Shown: positions 34,592 to 43,779 of the stretch, piece by piece
How positions within the stretch are numbered: the stretch's first letter is position 1
How the letters are laid out: every line of letters starts with the position of its first letter
Source of the DNA: Bacteroidota bacterium
GTDB lineage: Bacteria > Bacteroidota > Bacteroidia > Chitinophagales > Chitinophagaceae
Direction: 5' to 3'
Assembly: GCA_023386045.1 (NCBI GenBank)
Contig: JAEWKK010000003.1
Span: 62,001-126,000 of the forward strand
DNA length: 64,000 nt
Notes under the pieces: generated by a model
Told to the model about the DNA's origin: nothing
The model's input: the letters and a program-made list of their open reading frames with translations, nothing else
Databases searched by the model: none
Made by a program: the position numbers and the translations under genes

Positions 34592-36427
34592 TTACTCTAC
34601 TGTAACAGATTTGGCCAGATTGCGGGGTTTGTCAACATCATAGCCTTTGGCAACACCAATATAATAGGCTAGAAGCTGCATCGGGATCACGCTGAGCATG
34701 GGCGATAGAATTTCATCTGCTTCCGGCACAACAATCACATCATCTGCCAGGTTTTTGCTCTGGTCATCGTTTTCATTGATCACTGCAATCACTTTCCCCT
34801 TGCGTGCTTTGATCTCCTGCATATTGCTGATCACTTTTTCATGATAAGAATCACGGGTAGCAATAAACACTACAGGAAGCGTATCTTCCACCAAAGCAAT
34901 GGGGCCGTGTTTCATTTCTGCTGCAGGATAACCTTCGGCATGGATGTAAGAAATTTCCTTGAGCTTGAGAGCTCCTTCTAATGCTACAGGAAAATTATAA
35001 CCCCGACCGAGGTAAAGGAAATCTTTTGCATCCTTATATTTTTCTGCAATCTTTTTTAAATGATCCTGGTCCAGGAGCAGGTCTTCCACCTTGGCAGGAA
35101 TTTCTTCCAATTCTTTCAATAGCCTCAGATAGCGATCATGGTCAAGCGATCCTTTTTCATAACCAATCTTCAGTGCGATCATGGTCAGTACAGCCAGTTG
35201 TGCAGTGAAAGCCTTTGTTGAAGCAACGCCAATTTCAGGACCAGCATGCGTATAAGCACCTGCATCAGAGATCCTGGCAATGGATGAACCCACCACATTT
35301 ACCACACCTAAAATAATAGCGCCTTTTGCTTTTGCATTTTCAATAGCAACAAGTGTATCTGCCGTTTCTCCACTTTGAGAAATTGCTATGATCACATCAC
35401 CTTTGTTGATCACCGGATTGCGATACCGAAACTCCGATGCATATTCTACTTCAACATTGATGCGCGTGAGTTCTTCAAAAATATATTCAGCTACCAGGCC
35501 AGCATGCCAGCTGGTACCGCATGCCACCATGATGATGCGGTTGGCAGACATGATCTGCTGTGCATATTTTTCAATACCGCTCATGGTAATGGTGCCTGCT
35601 TCGGGATCAAGCCTTCCACGTAGACAGTCATAAATTGTTTTGGGTTGTTCAAATATTTCTTTCAGCATGAAATGATCATAGCCTCCTTTTTCAATCGCTG
35701 CCAGTTCCATGTCCAGCTTAGTGATATAGGGCGTCTGTCTTTCATTACCCAGATTTTTTAAAACCAGTTCATCTGCTTTAATGATGGCCACTTCATAGTC
35801 GTTCACATACACAACTTCCTTAGTATATTCTATGATGGGAGAAGCATCAGAAGCCAGGAAATGTTCTCCCTTACCAATGCCAATCACCAAAGGACTTCCT
35901 TTGCGGGCCGCGATCAACGTGTTAGGATCATCCTGGTCTATCAGTACAATTACATAGGCACCTACAATTCTTTTTAATGCTATGCGCACTGCTTCATCCA
36001 GGGAGCAATTATTATTTTGCTTGATGTCTTCTATAAAGTTGAGCAATACTTCAGTGTCGGTATCACTATGAAAATGGTATCCCTTGTTCAGCAACTCCTG
36101 TTTGATCTGTGAATAATTCTCAATAATTCCATTATGGATCATGGCAAGTTTGCTACTTGCGGATGTATGTGGGTGTGCATTGCGGTCGCTGGGTTCTCCA
36201 TGCGTGGCCCAGCGTGTATGGCCAATGCCTATGTTTGCATGCAGATCTTTTCCCTGGAGCACTTCTTCAAGATCGGCCACCTTGCCTTTCTTTTTATAAA
36301 CCTTAAGACCGCTGTTCAGAAGGGCTACGCCTGCGCTGTCGTAACCACGGTATTCTAATCTTTTCAATCCTTTAAGGATAACTGGATAGGCTTCTCTTGG
36401 ACCGATATAAGCAACAATGCCGCACAT
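34592..36427 (-). CDS. glmS: Glutamine--fructose-6-phosphate aminotransferase (isomerizing)
   Basis: A 611-residue enzyme that makes glucosamine-6-phosphate, the first committed step to UDP-GlcNAc for peptidoglycan and lipid A. The N-terminal glutaminase starts MCGIVAYIG with catalytic Cys2; two SIS domains follow (CGTSWHAG and SQSGETADTL). The C-terminus AKSVTVE is the family ending. The length is standard. A DUF4954 gene follows 31 bp later. No glmS ribozyme or obvious leader is visible in the 144-bp upstream spacer. Confidence 0.97.
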   Translation of the reverse strand: MCGIVAYIGPREAYPVILKGLKRLEYRGYDSAGVALLNSGLKVYKKKGKVADLEEVLQGKDLHANIGIGHTRWATHGEPSDRNAHPHTSASSKLAMIHNGIIENYSQIKQELLNKGYHFHSDTDTEVLLNFIEDIKQNNNCSLDEAVRIALKRIVGAYVIVLIDQDDPNTLIAARKGSPLVIGIGKGEHFLASDASPIIEYTKEVVYVNDYEVAIIKADELVLKNLGNERQTPYITKLDMELAAIEKGGYDHFMLKEIFEQPKTIYDCLRGRLDPEAGTITMSGIEKYAQQIMSANRIIMVACGTSWHAGLVAEYIFEELTRINVEVEYASEFRYRNPVINKGDVIIAISQSGETADTLVAIENAKAKGAIILGVVNVVGSSIARISDAGAYTHAGPEIGVASTKAFTAQLAVLTMIALKIGYEKGSLDHDRYLRLLKELEEIPAKVEDLLLDQDHLKKIAEKYKDAKDFLYLGRGYNFPVALEGALKLKEISYIHAEGYPAAEMKHGPIALVEDTLPVVFIATRDSYHEKVISNMQEIKARKGKVIAVINENDDQSKNLADDVIVVPEADEILSPMLSVIPMQLLAYYIGVAKGYDVDKPRNLAKSVTVE

Positions 36428-36527
36428 AGTAATAATAGGTTGTTTTGTGAACGATGGTCAATATATGATTAATCCTGACCAGCCTGATAAAGCGTTGCGA
36501 AAATCCATAAAAAGCAGGAGAAAGCAA

Positions 36528-36548
36528 AACCCGGCTTCATTCCCGGTT
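36528..36548 (-). terminator. Weak terminator-like hairpin after mgtE
   Basis: AACCCGG / CCCGGTT pair with a single internal mismatch and are followed on the minus strand by TTTTGCTTT. It lies about 24 bp past the mgtE stop. Confidence 0.4.
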
Positions 36549-36571
36549 ACTAGTCGATAGAACTTCCTTCA

Positions 36572-37951
36572 CTATAGCAACTTTCCGGTTAATAAAGCAA
36601 AGGCTACGGAGAAATAAATTACCAGTCCTGTTACATCCACCAAAGTGGCAACAAAGGGAGCAGAGCTTACAGCCGGGTCGGCACCCAGTCTTTTTAATAC
36701 CATGGGCAACATGCTTCCGCATAGTGTGCCCCAGAGCACTACTCCCAGCAAAGTGATGCCAACGGTGATACCCAGGAGCATCCAGTGTGGTCCATATATT
36801 TCCGGTGTGATGGAATGCCAAACAAAAATCCTGAAGAAACCGATCAGGCCCAGAACAGAACCCAGCATTATTCCGGAGAAGATTTCCCTGCGCATCACAC
36901 GCCACCAGTCACTGATGGAAAGTTCACCTACAGCCATGGCCTGAATGATCAGGGTCGAAGCCTGCGAACCACTGTTGCCACCACTTGAAATAATCAGTGG
37001 TACAAATAGTGCTAACACCACGGCCTTGGCGATTTCTTCTTCAAAATAAGCCATCGCAGTAGCAGTAAGTAATTCGCCAAAAAACAGGACGACCAGCCAT
37101 ACCACGCGTTTTTTAAAAAGGCGGAAGAGAGGTATTTCAAGATAGGGCTGGTCCAGTGCTTCGGTACCACCAATCTTTTGCATATCCTCGCTGAACTCTT
37201 CGCTGGCAACCCAGAGCATATCATCTATGGTAACAATGCCGAGTAATTTATTGCTGTTGCTGACGACTGGAAGCGCTACGCGATTATTCATTTTAAAGAC
37301 CTCGTTGGCTTCTTCCTGGTCCTGGTATGCATTCAATGCGATCACGCGGTCATCCATCAATTCCTTGACCTTTTTATCAGGGGAAGCCAGGATGAATTCC
37401 CTGATCCTGATATCATCAAGTAGTTCGCCATTTTCCTTGATCACATAAATCACGTCAATGGTTTCACTGTTCTTGCCCACGCGGCGTACAGTATCCAGCA
37501 CATGCTGTACAGTGTTGTTTTCATAGACATAAACATAGTCGGGCGTCATGAGCCTGCCTACGCTGTTTTCTGGATATCCAAGAAGTGAAAGAGTAATTTT
37601 TCTTTCTTCGTTTTCCAGGAGCTTGATCAGCTCACGTACAACATTACTGGGAAGGTCTTCAAGGAAATCTGTACGGTCGTCAGGAGGTAATTCGTTTAAA
37701 AGACTGGCTGTTTTGTCAGGCGGAAGGGTTTGGATAATTTTTTTCTGGGCACCAAAATCAAGGATCTTAAAAACACTGACCGCCCTGTGTACCGACATGG
37801 CACTTACGATCTCGCTTTCATAACCTTCCAGCTCATACACCAGGTCAGCTACGTCACTGATGTTCTGGTGATCCAGGAAGTCATGGAGTTGCTGGGTATC
37901 GCCGGATTCCAATATTTGTTCAAGCTGTTCTTTCAATATCTCCAATGACAT
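36572..37951 (-). CDS. mgtE: Magnesium transporter MgtE
   Basis: A 459-residue protein with the MgtE layout: an N-terminal superhelical domain of LLNELPPDDRTDFLEDLP-type repeats (about 1-135), two CBS domains (about 140-260), and five membrane helices (about 285-459) including GGNSGSQASTLIIQAMA, the pore helix motif. The cytosolic domains sense Mg2+ and close the pore. A -7 box TAATTTTG ends 4 nt before the ATG, so the mRNA has no room for an M-box riboswitch. Confidence 0.95.
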   Translation of the reverse strand: MSLEILKEQLEQILESGDTQQLHDFLDHQNISDVADLVYELEGYESEIVSAMSVHRAVSVFKILDFGAQKKIIQTLPPDKTASLLNELPPDDRTDFLEDLPSNVVRELIKLLENEERKITLSLLGYPENSVGRLMTPDYVYVYENNTVQHVLDTVRRVGKNSETIDVIYVIKENGELLDDIRIREFILASPDKKVKELMDDRVIALNAYQDQEEANEVFKMNNRVALPVVSNSNKLLGIVTIDDMLWVASEEFSEDMQKIGGTEALDQPYLEIPLFRLFKKRVVWLVVLFFGELLTATAMAYFEEEIAKAVVLALFVPLIISSGGNSGSQASTLIIQAMAVGELSISDWWRVMRREIFSGIMLGSVLGLIGFFRIFVWHSITPEIYGPHWMLLGITVGITLLGVVLWGTLCGSMLPMVLKRLGADPAVSSAPFVATLVDVTGLVIYFSVAFALLTGKLL

Positions 37952-37955
37952 GTTT

Positions 37956-37963
37956 CAAAATTA
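37956..37963 (-). promoter_or_regulatory. -7 box (TAATTTTG) of mgtE
   Basis: On the minus strand TAATTTTG ends 4 nt upstream of ATG 37951, with a possible -33 TTG 23 nt before it. The transcript would be leaderless or nearly so. Confidence 0.6.
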
Positions 37964-38019
37964 CAGCCTGATGTTGTGCTATTTGCCAATCATGAAATTA
38001 ATTTGTAGAAAACTTTGGA

Positions 38020-38418
38020 ATGAAGCCTGCCAGTTATTTATCAGATGCCATAGAAGTACGCAAGACGAAGCAGATGGGCAGGGGTGTTTTTGCGCTGTCC
38101 GATATCCGTGCCAACCAGTTGATCGAGCTTTCTCCCGTGATCGTCATGTCTGGTGCGGACCGTCAATTGCTTGACCAGACCCCACTCCATGATTATATTT
38201 TTGAATGGGGACCGAAAGGCGATCAGTGCTGCATGGCCCTGGGTTATGTGCCTTTGTACAATCATTCTTACCAAAGTAATTGCGAGTATGAAATGGATTT
38301 CAGGCAGCAAACCATTTCCGTGAAAACAGTTAGAAAGATACAGGCTGGAGAAGAACTGTTCATTAATTATAATGGAGACTGGAACAATACAAAACCCCTG
38401 TGGTTTGATGCGCAATAA
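38020..38418 (+). CDS. SET domain protein-lysine methyltransferase
   Basis: A compact 132-residue SET domain, with nothing else attached. Motifs in order: MGRGVFA (residues about 19-25), YNHSYQSNCEYEMD (about 83-96, NHS...NC is the SAM-binding site) and GEELFINYNGDW (about 112-123, the catalytic Tyr motif). Normally SET enzymes methylate lysines on histones or, in bacteria, on nucleoid or ribosomal proteins. The minimal size resembles small bacterial SET proteins. Substrate is unknown. It sits alone on the plus strand between mgtE and a CHRD gene. Confidence 0.9.
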   Translation: MKPASYLSDAIEVRKTKQMGRGVFALSDIRANQLIELSPVIVMSGADRQLLDQTPLHDYIFEWGPKGDQCCMALGYVPLYNHSYQSNCEYEMDFRQQTISVKTVRKIQAGEELFINYNGDWNNTKPLWFDAQ

Positions 38419-38420
38419 AA

Positions 38421-38442
38421 AAGCCTCCGTGTAAGGAGGCCT
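38421..38442 (-). terminator. Terminator of the CHRD gene
   Basis: GCCTCC / GGAGGC with a 6-nt loop; on the minus strand the stem is followed by TTTTTTATTG. It lies between the convergent SET and CHRD genes and may serve both. Confidence 0.75.
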
Positions 38443-38463
38443 GTGTGAATTTATTCTTTCAGT

Positions 38464-38964
38464 TTATTTATCAAAAACCAGTTGTCCACGCAGCTCACCT
38501 GCAGGCTTAGCCTTGGTATGAATATCGATATAATATTTCCCTGCAAGAAGGTCTTCTTCTTTCAGAACATAGCCATCAATATAAAGCGTACCGGAAAAGC
38601 TGGCATCTTTCTTTGGAGAAACCGCTGGTGTAGATGTTCTGGTGAAGGTCTGGATGATACCATTTGGATAGGGTGCAATAGCTATTGCACCGGCATCAGC
38701 CAGTCCATGAACATGCAGAAGCGTGGCAGTATCCATCAGGTTTGTCCAGCTTACTTTATAGCTCAGGGTTTTTGTTCCCCTGCTATAATTGGCATCAATA
38801 GTTCCACTGGAAGTGGCATTGCTGGGAGGGATGGTTTGTGCTGCTGTTAGAGGTGCGGCAGTTATATAAAAAACGGTATCATCTTTATCCTTTACACAGG
38901 AAGAAAGGAACAAGATCACCGCTAAAAGGGTAGCGCTTAAAAAAGTAAATTTCAGCTTGTTCAT
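38464..38964 (-). CDS. CHRD domain lipoprotein
   Basis: A 166-residue protein from ATG 38964 (MNKLKFTF); a longer frame to 39012 lacks a signal peptide at its start. Lipobox FLSSC puts the lipid cysteine near residue 23. The CHRD (chordin) domain spans about 35-166, with ATLLHVHGLADAG and AGELRGQL as recognisable pieces. CHRD domains occur in many bacterial secreted proteins of unknown function. Downstream of mutS with a 49-bp gap, on the same strand. Confidence 0.85.
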   Translation of the reverse strand: MNKLKFTFLSATLLAVILFLSSCVKDKDDTVFYITAAPLTAAQTIPPSNATSSGTIDANYSRGTKTLSYKVSWTNLMDTATLLHVHGLADAGAIAIAPYPNGIIQTFTRTSTPAVSPKKDASFSGTLYIDGYVLKEEDLLAGKYYIDIHTKAKPAGELRGQLVFDK

Positions 38965-39013
38965 TGTTTGGTTGTTTAAGTAAAAATAGGATTTTTTGAT
39001 TCCTGAAAACATC

Positions 39014-41617
39014 TTATTTCAGTATGGATTTGATTTCATTCAGCTTCATCAAAGCTTCAACCGGGGTAAGGCGATTGATGTCCAGATCCTCGAGCTTTTT
39101 CCTGATCTCTTCAAAGGTCTGGCTGTGCTCATCAAAAATGCTGAGTTGCAGTTTTGGACCACCCAGATTTTTTACACCTTCCATCAGGTTTCCATCCACG
39201 TGTTTCGACTCCAGCTGTTTTAATATATCCTTGGCTCTTTCAATTAGTTCTGGCGGCATGCCAGCCATTCTTGCTACATGGATACCAAAACTATGAGTAC
39301 TTCCGCCAGGTGCCAGCTTCCTGAGAAAAATGATCTTATTGCCAATCTCTTTATTGGTTACATGATAATTTTTTACCCTTGGCAATTTATTTTCCAGTTC
39401 ATTCAACTCATGGTAGTGGGTGGCAAAAAAAGTCTTGGGCTGATGAGGAGAATGATGAAGGTATTCCGCGATGCTCCAGGCAATGGAAATGCCATCATAA
39501 GTGGAGGTTCCCCTTCCAATCTCGTCCAGCAAAATCAAACAGCGGCTGCTGGTATTATTGATGATGGATGCTGTTTCATTCATCTCCACCATGAATGTTG
39601 ATTCTCCGGCGCTCAGGTTATCAGAGGCTCCAACGCGGGTAAAGATCTTATCTGTTAATGGCACCCTTGCTTCATCCGCAGGAACAAAGCTTCCCATGTG
39701 CGCCATCAGTGTGATGATACCGGTTTGTCTTAAGAGTGCCGATTTACCACTCATATTGGGACCAGTAAGAATAATGATCTGCTGTTCGGTTTTATCCAGC
39801 AACAGGTCATTTCCTATATAGGTTTCAGTAATGGGAAGATTTCTCTCTATTACCGGGTGTCTTCCATTTCGGATGTCAAGGGCATCGCCTTCATGCAATA
39901 AAGGCTTTTTATAATTATACTGCAGTGCATTGTTGGTAAAGGCCGTAAGACAATCGATAGTGGCTACTATCTGCGCATTGATCTGTATGCAGGAAAGGAA
40001 ATCAAAAAGTTCATTGATCAGGCTATCAAAAAGCTGTAGTTCTATCTCATGAATCTTTTCTTCAGCACCAGTTATTTTTTCTTCGTAGTCCTTAAGCTCC
40101 GGAGTGATGTAGCGTTCCGCGTTGGTGAGAGTTTGCTTGCGCATCCATTCTGAAGGAACCTTGGCCTTGTGCACATTGGTAACTTCAAGGTAATAGCCAA
40201 ACACATTATTGAAACCGATCTTAAGCGATGAGATGCCTGTGGTTTCTGCTTCTTTTTGCTGGAGCTTCAGCAGGTATTCTTTCCCGTTATGAGCGATGCT
40301 CCGCAGTTCATCCAGTTGCGGATGTACTGTTTTATTTACGAAACCACCCTTGGCCGCCAGGGCAGGAGGGTTTTCGATAATTTCTTTAAATATCTTATCT
40401 GCAATGTAGTGGCAGGGATTCAATGCATCTGAGAGTCTTTGCAAATAAGGATTTCCTGCTTCAGCGCAAAGCTGCTTGATCACATCAACCTGTCTTAGTG
40501 CCCTGGCCAGTTGGAGCATCTCGCGGGGATTGATCTTTTTCAGAGGGATCTTTGACACCAGTCTTTCCATATCACCACACTGCCTCATGGCATGCAGCAA
40601 TTTGTTACGCAAATCAGGATGCAGTACCAGGTGCTCCACTACATCAAGTCTTTCATTGATCTTTTGTATGTCTTTCAATGGAAAAACGATCCATCTTTTG
40701 AGCAGTCTGGCACCCATGGGTGTGCAGGTGGTATCCAGTACCTTCAGCAGGCTGCTGCCATTTTCTGTGGGACTGTTCAGGAGTTCCAGGTTTCGGATGG
40801 TAAAGCGGTCCATCCACAGGTAATCATTTTGTTCGATGCGTTGAATGGAAGTGATGTGTTGCAGGTGTGGATGCTCAGTTTCTTTGAGGTAATGAAGAAT
40901 GGCACCGGCAGCAACAAGGCCCAGGTTCATTCCTTCCACACCAAAACCTTTCAGCGAATGTGTATCAAAATGTTTCAGCAGGCTGTCTTCAGCATATTGT
41001 TGCTGGAAGATCCATTCATCAAGCGTATAGGTATAAAACCTGCTTCCGAATTCTTCCCTGAATTTTTTCTGGTAATGCCTTTGAAAGATCACTTCAGCGG
41101 GTTTGAAACCGCTAAGCAATTTGTCCGCATATTCCTTGTCACCTTCAGCAACCAGGAATTCACCGGTTGAAATATCAAGAAAAGCCATTCCATATTTTTC
41201 TCCTGAAGCATGTACGGCAGCTAAAAAATTATTGGAACTAAGGTCAAGAAGTTTGTCGTTGGTAGCAGTACCTGGCGTTACCATTTCAGTTACACCACGC
41301 TTTACAATTCCTTTTGCTGCTTTGGGGTCTTCCAGCTGGTCGCAGATGGCAACACGGTAGCCGGCTTTTACGAGCTTGTGTAAATAGGTATCAAGCGCAT
41401 GATGAGGAAATCCTGCCAGTTCATTATCTGACGCACCACCATTATTTCTCTTGGTAAGCGTTATGCCAAGGACCTGGGCTGCAATGATAGCATCCTGGCC
41501 AAAGGTCTCATAAAAATCACCCACCCGGAAAAGCAGCACCGCATCAGGATATTTGGCCTTGATGGCCTTATGCTGCTGCATTAATGGTGTTTCCGCTACT
41601 GTCTTTTGTTTACTCAT
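39014..41617 (-). CDS. mutS: DNA mismatch repair protein MutS
   Basis: An 867-residue protein from ATG 41617 (MSKQKT); the four residues before it would start with TTG inside the -7 box. The mismatch-binding N-terminus has the conserved FYETFG (Phe of the FxE motif), and the ATPase domain has Walker A TGPNMSGKS, Walker B LILLDEIGRGTST and the ABC-type THYHEL. It recognises base mispairs and recruits MutL. Length is normal. A short-leader promoter precedes it. Confidence 0.97.
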   Translation of the reverse strand: MSKQKTVAETPLMQQHKAIKAKYPDAVLLFRVGDFYETFGQDAIIAAQVLGITLTKRNNGGASDNELAGFPHHALDTYLHKLVKAGYRVAICDQLEDPKAAKGIVKRGVTEMVTPGTATNDKLLDLSSNNFLAAVHASGEKYGMAFLDISTGEFLVAEGDKEYADKLLSGFKPAEVIFQRHYQKKFREEFGSRFYTYTLDEWIFQQQYAEDSLLKHFDTHSLKGFGVEGMNLGLVAAGAILHYLKETEHPHLQHITSIQRIEQNDYLWMDRFTIRNLELLNSPTENGSSLLKVLDTTCTPMGARLLKRWIVFPLKDIQKINERLDVVEHLVLHPDLRNKLLHAMRQCGDMERLVSKIPLKKINPREMLQLARALRQVDVIKQLCAEAGNPYLQRLSDALNPCHYIADKIFKEIIENPPALAAKGGFVNKTVHPQLDELRSIAHNGKEYLLKLQQKEAETTGISSLKIGFNNVFGYYLEVTNVHKAKVPSEWMRKQTLTNAERYITPELKDYEEKITGAEEKIHEIELQLFDSLINELFDFLSCIQINAQIVATIDCLTAFTNNALQYNYKKPLLHEGDALDIRNGRHPVIERNLPITETYIGNDLLLDKTEQQIIILTGPNMSGKSALLRQTGIITLMAHMGSFVPADEARVPLTDKIFTRVGASDNLSAGESTFMVEMNETASIINNTSSRCLILLDEIGRGTSTYDGISIAWSIAEYLHHSPHQPKTFFATHYHELNELENKLPRVKNYHVTNKEIGNKIIFLRKLAPGGSTHSFGIHVARMAGMPPELIERAKDILKQLESKHVDGNLMEGVKNLGGPKLQLSIFDEHSQTFEEIRKKLEDLDINRLTPVEALMKLNEIKSILK

Positions 41618-41626
41618 CGATGCTGA

Positions 41627-41634
41627 CAAAAATA
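41627..41634 (-). promoter_or_regulatory. -7 box (TATTTTTG) of mutS
   Basis: On the minus strand TATTTTTG ends 9 nt before ATG 41617. A clear -33 TTG is missing, so it is scored moderate. The box also tells against the longer start. Confidence 0.45.
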
Positions 41635-41695
41635 GGCGGCACTTCCCGAAATATCCTGTTGTATTTCTCCTTTTTTATCCACGATAGTTCAGGCC

Positions 41696-41703
41696 TACAT
41701 TTG
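41696..41703 (+). promoter_or_regulatory. -7 box (TACATTTG) of the SpoU gene
   Basis: TACATTTG ends 15 nt upstream of ATG 41719. The mutS and SpoU -7 boxes are about 60 bp apart and point in opposite directions. Confidence 0.5.
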
Positions 41704-41718
41704 CAGCAAAAATTCTAA

Positions 41719-42252
41719 ATGCGCAAGCTTTCGATGGAGGACCTGAACCGGAAAACTGTGGAGGAATTCAAAAGCTCTGAAAAGATACCCGTGGTGGCTG
41801 TCCTGGAAAATGTGAGAAGTGCTTATAATGTGGGAAGTGTGTTTCGCACTGCTGATGCATTTTTGCTTCAGGGTGTTTATCTCTGCGGCTACACTGCCTA
41901 TCCGCCGCACAAGGAGATCAAGAAAACGGCTTTGGGAGCAGAGGATACCGTAGAATGGAAGCATTTCAGGCAAATTGCGGAAGCCATTGATGATTTGCGA
42001 AAAGAAGGTTTTCGTGTATTTGCTGTAGAACAGGCGGAGAGGAGTGAAAAGCTTCAGCAGATCAACTTTGAAAAAAATGAAAAGATTGCAGTGGTTTTTG
42101 GAAATGAAGTCACAGGTGTGGAGCAGTCCACCATTACCTTGTGTGATGGCTGTATTGAAATTCCTCAACTGGGTATGAAACATTCCCTGAATATTTCTGT
42201 AGCTGCTGGCATTGTGATTTGGGAACTGATTAGGAACCGGATCGGATCATGA
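41719..42252 (+). CDS. TrmH/SpoU family RNA methyltransferase
   Basis: A 177-residue minimal SPOUT enzyme: motif 1 NVGSVFRTADAFLL, motif 2 VVFGNEVTGVEQ, motif 3 SLNISVAAGIVIWEL. It lacks an N-terminal domain, so it corresponds to the compact SpoU-type tRNA (guanosine-2'-O) or rRNA methyltransferases. It transfers methyl from SAM to a ribose 2'-OH; the target is not determinable. It starts 15 nt after a -7 box. The UbiA gene follows with a separate promoter. Confidence 0.9.
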   Translation: MRKLSMEDLNRKTVEEFKSSEKIPVVAVLENVRSAYNVGSVFRTADAFLLQGVYLCGYTAYPPHKEIKKTALGAEDTVEWKHFRQIAEAIDDLRKEGFRVFAVEQAERSEKLQQINFEKNEKIAVVFGNEVTGVEQSTITLCDGCIEIPQLGMKHSLNISVAAGIVIWELIRNRIGS

Positions 42253-42293
42253 TGTATTGGTTTTGATTTCTCCTCTAGTTGAAGAATCCATAT

Positions 42294-42301
42294 TATTTTT
42301 G
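42294..42301 (+). promoter_or_regulatory. -7 box (TATTTTTG) of the UbiA gene
   Basis: TATTTTTG ends 6 nt before ATG 42308, which fixes that ATG as the start rather than the upstream TTG at 42257. No -33 at consensus distance. Confidence 0.5.
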
Positions 42302-42307
42302 AAGTTT

Positions 42308-43192
42308 ATGTCCACTATCAGGAACTATCTCTCTCTCATCAAATTCTCGCATACCATTTTTGCCATGCCCTTTGCGCTGATCGGTTTTTTTCTGGGCTAC
42401 CAGTACCAACTGGGTAAAGAAAACAATATGGGTGAATGGAAATTTTACGGAACCAAATTATTGCTGGTGGTGCTTTGTATGGTGTTTGCAAGAAGCGCAG
42501 CCATGGCCTTTAACAGGTACCTCGATAGAAAATGGGATGCTTTGAATCCCAGAACAGCGATCAGGGAAATTCCCAAAGGCATCATCACTCCAAAAAATGC
42601 ACTGGTATTTACACTGGTCAATTGTGGTTTGTTTATTCTTACCACCTGGTTTATCAATCCCATTTGCTTTTATCTCTCCCCAGTTGCACTGGCAGTGGTA
42701 TTGGGATATAGTTATACCAAGAGGTTTACGCCGCTTTGCCATTTAATATTGGGGCTGGGTTTATCACTGGCACCCATTGGGGCTTACCTGGCTGTGACGG
42801 GAGTGTTTCACTGGCTGCCTGTTTTGTTTTCACTGGCTGTATTGTTTTGGGTCAGTGGTTTTGATATCATCTATGCCTTGCAGGATGTGGAGTTCGACCA
42901 GTCGCAACAACTATATTCTCTTCCCGCATCTTTTGGAAAATCCAAAGCCCTGCATATTTCGGAGTTCCTGCATTTATTGAGTGCTTTTGCAGTAATTGGC
43001 GCGGGTTTATTAGGTGGATTTGGATGGATTTATCTGGTGGGATTATTGGTTTTTATAGGCTGCCTGGTATACCAGCATGCGATCGTAAAGCCCGATGACC
43101 TGAGGCGGGTGAACCTGGCCTTCATGACATTGAATGGGATCGCCAGCGTTGTTTTCGCGATCTTTGTGATCACTGATCTTTTTGTTTTTTAA
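42308..43192 (+). CDS. UbiA-family prenyltransferase (4-hydroxybenzoate or MqnP-like)
   Basis: A 294-residue polytopic protein with eight to nine helices. The first Asp-rich motif is NRYLDRKWDALNPRT (NRxxDxxxD) and the second is YALQDVEFDQ (DxxxD). UbiA enzymes move a prenyl chain onto an aromatic ring for quinones. Many Chitinophagaceae make menaquinone by the futalosine route, in which the prenyltransferase is MqnP; the NPRT motif is common to both, so I leave the substrate open. Downstream of the SpoU gene but with its own -7 box. Confidence 0.85.
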   Translation: MSTIRNYLSLIKFSHTIFAMPFALIGFFLGYQYQLGKENNMGEWKFYGTKLLLVVLCMVFARSAAMAFNRYLDRKWDALNPRTAIREIPKGIITPKNALVFTLVNCGLFILTTWFINPICFYLSPVALAVVLGYSYTKRFTPLCHLILGLGLSLAPIGAYLAVTGVFHWLPVLFSLAVLFWVSGFDIIYALQDVEFDQSQQLYSLPASFGKSKALHISEFLHLLSAFAVIGAGLLGGFGWIYLVGLLVFIGCLVYQHAIVKPDDLRRVNLAFMTLNGIASVVFAIFVITDLFVF

Positions 43193-43270
43193 AAAAGAAA
43201 AACTAAAAGCAATCAGTGGTTTTCCAGTTGTTTAAGCAGCCAGTAATTATTGATCATCAAAAAATAAAAT

Positions 43271-43687
43271 TTGGGCAGGATACTTTCAATTGATTATGGT
43301 GGAAAGCGTACAGGTATTGCCGTGACCGATCCTTTAAAGATCATCGCTACAGGTTTGACCACAGTGGAAACGCAGAAGCTGATGCCCTTCTTAAAAGATT
43401 ATTTTATAAAAGAGGCGGTAGAGCTGGTGATCATTGGCATGCCCACCAACCTGGATGATTCGGATACAGATGCCACACCAATGGTGCGTCATTTTATACA
43501 GGGCTTTCAGAAAAACTTTCCTGCGATTCCGATCAGGGAAGTGGATGAAAGATTTACCTCTAAAATGGCATCAAGGGCTATGCTGCAGATGGGCATGAAG
43601 AAAAAGCAAAGGCAAAACAAGGGATTAATTGATGAGATATCGGCCACCATGATGCTGCAGGATTATCTTCACAACCATTCTATTTAA
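43271..43687 (+). CDS. ruvX: Holliday junction resolvase-like RuvX/YqgF
   Basis: A 138-residue RNase H-fold protein: DYGGKRTGIAVTD (residues about 7-19, first catalytic Asp), VIIGMPTNLDDSD, and DERFTS (second acidic site, about 97-102). It is thought to process 16S rRNA ends and/or Holliday junctions. The start is TTG at 43271, giving MGRILSIDYGG, the usual family N-terminus; no suitable ATG exists. Followed 92 bp later by def. Confidence 0.93.
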   Translation: MGRILSIDYGGKRTGIAVTDPLKIIATGLTTVETQKLMPFLKDYFIKEAVELVIIGMPTNLDDSDTDATPMVRHFIQGFQKNFPAIPIREVDERFTSKMASRAMLQMGMKKKQRQNKGLIDEISATMMLQDYLHNHSI

Positions 43688-43779
43688 CAGGAAGAATACC
43701 TGAGAAAATTCTACTTGATTTATTTTTGCCTTTGATTGAAAAAATAGCAGATATTCATTTTTTAATTATTAAGTAAGGC

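Noticed and set aside
36428..36571. A possible glmS ribozyme or leader element
   Set aside because: The sequence has no ribozyme core; glmS ribozymes are essentially limited to Firmicutes.
37952..38019. M-box Mg2+ riboswitch before mgtE
   Set aside because: The -7 box is 4 nt from the ATG, leaving no leader for an aptamer.
40592..41170. 192-codon plus-strand frame opposite mutS
   Set aside because: Antisense to a clearly coding gene, no recognisable product.
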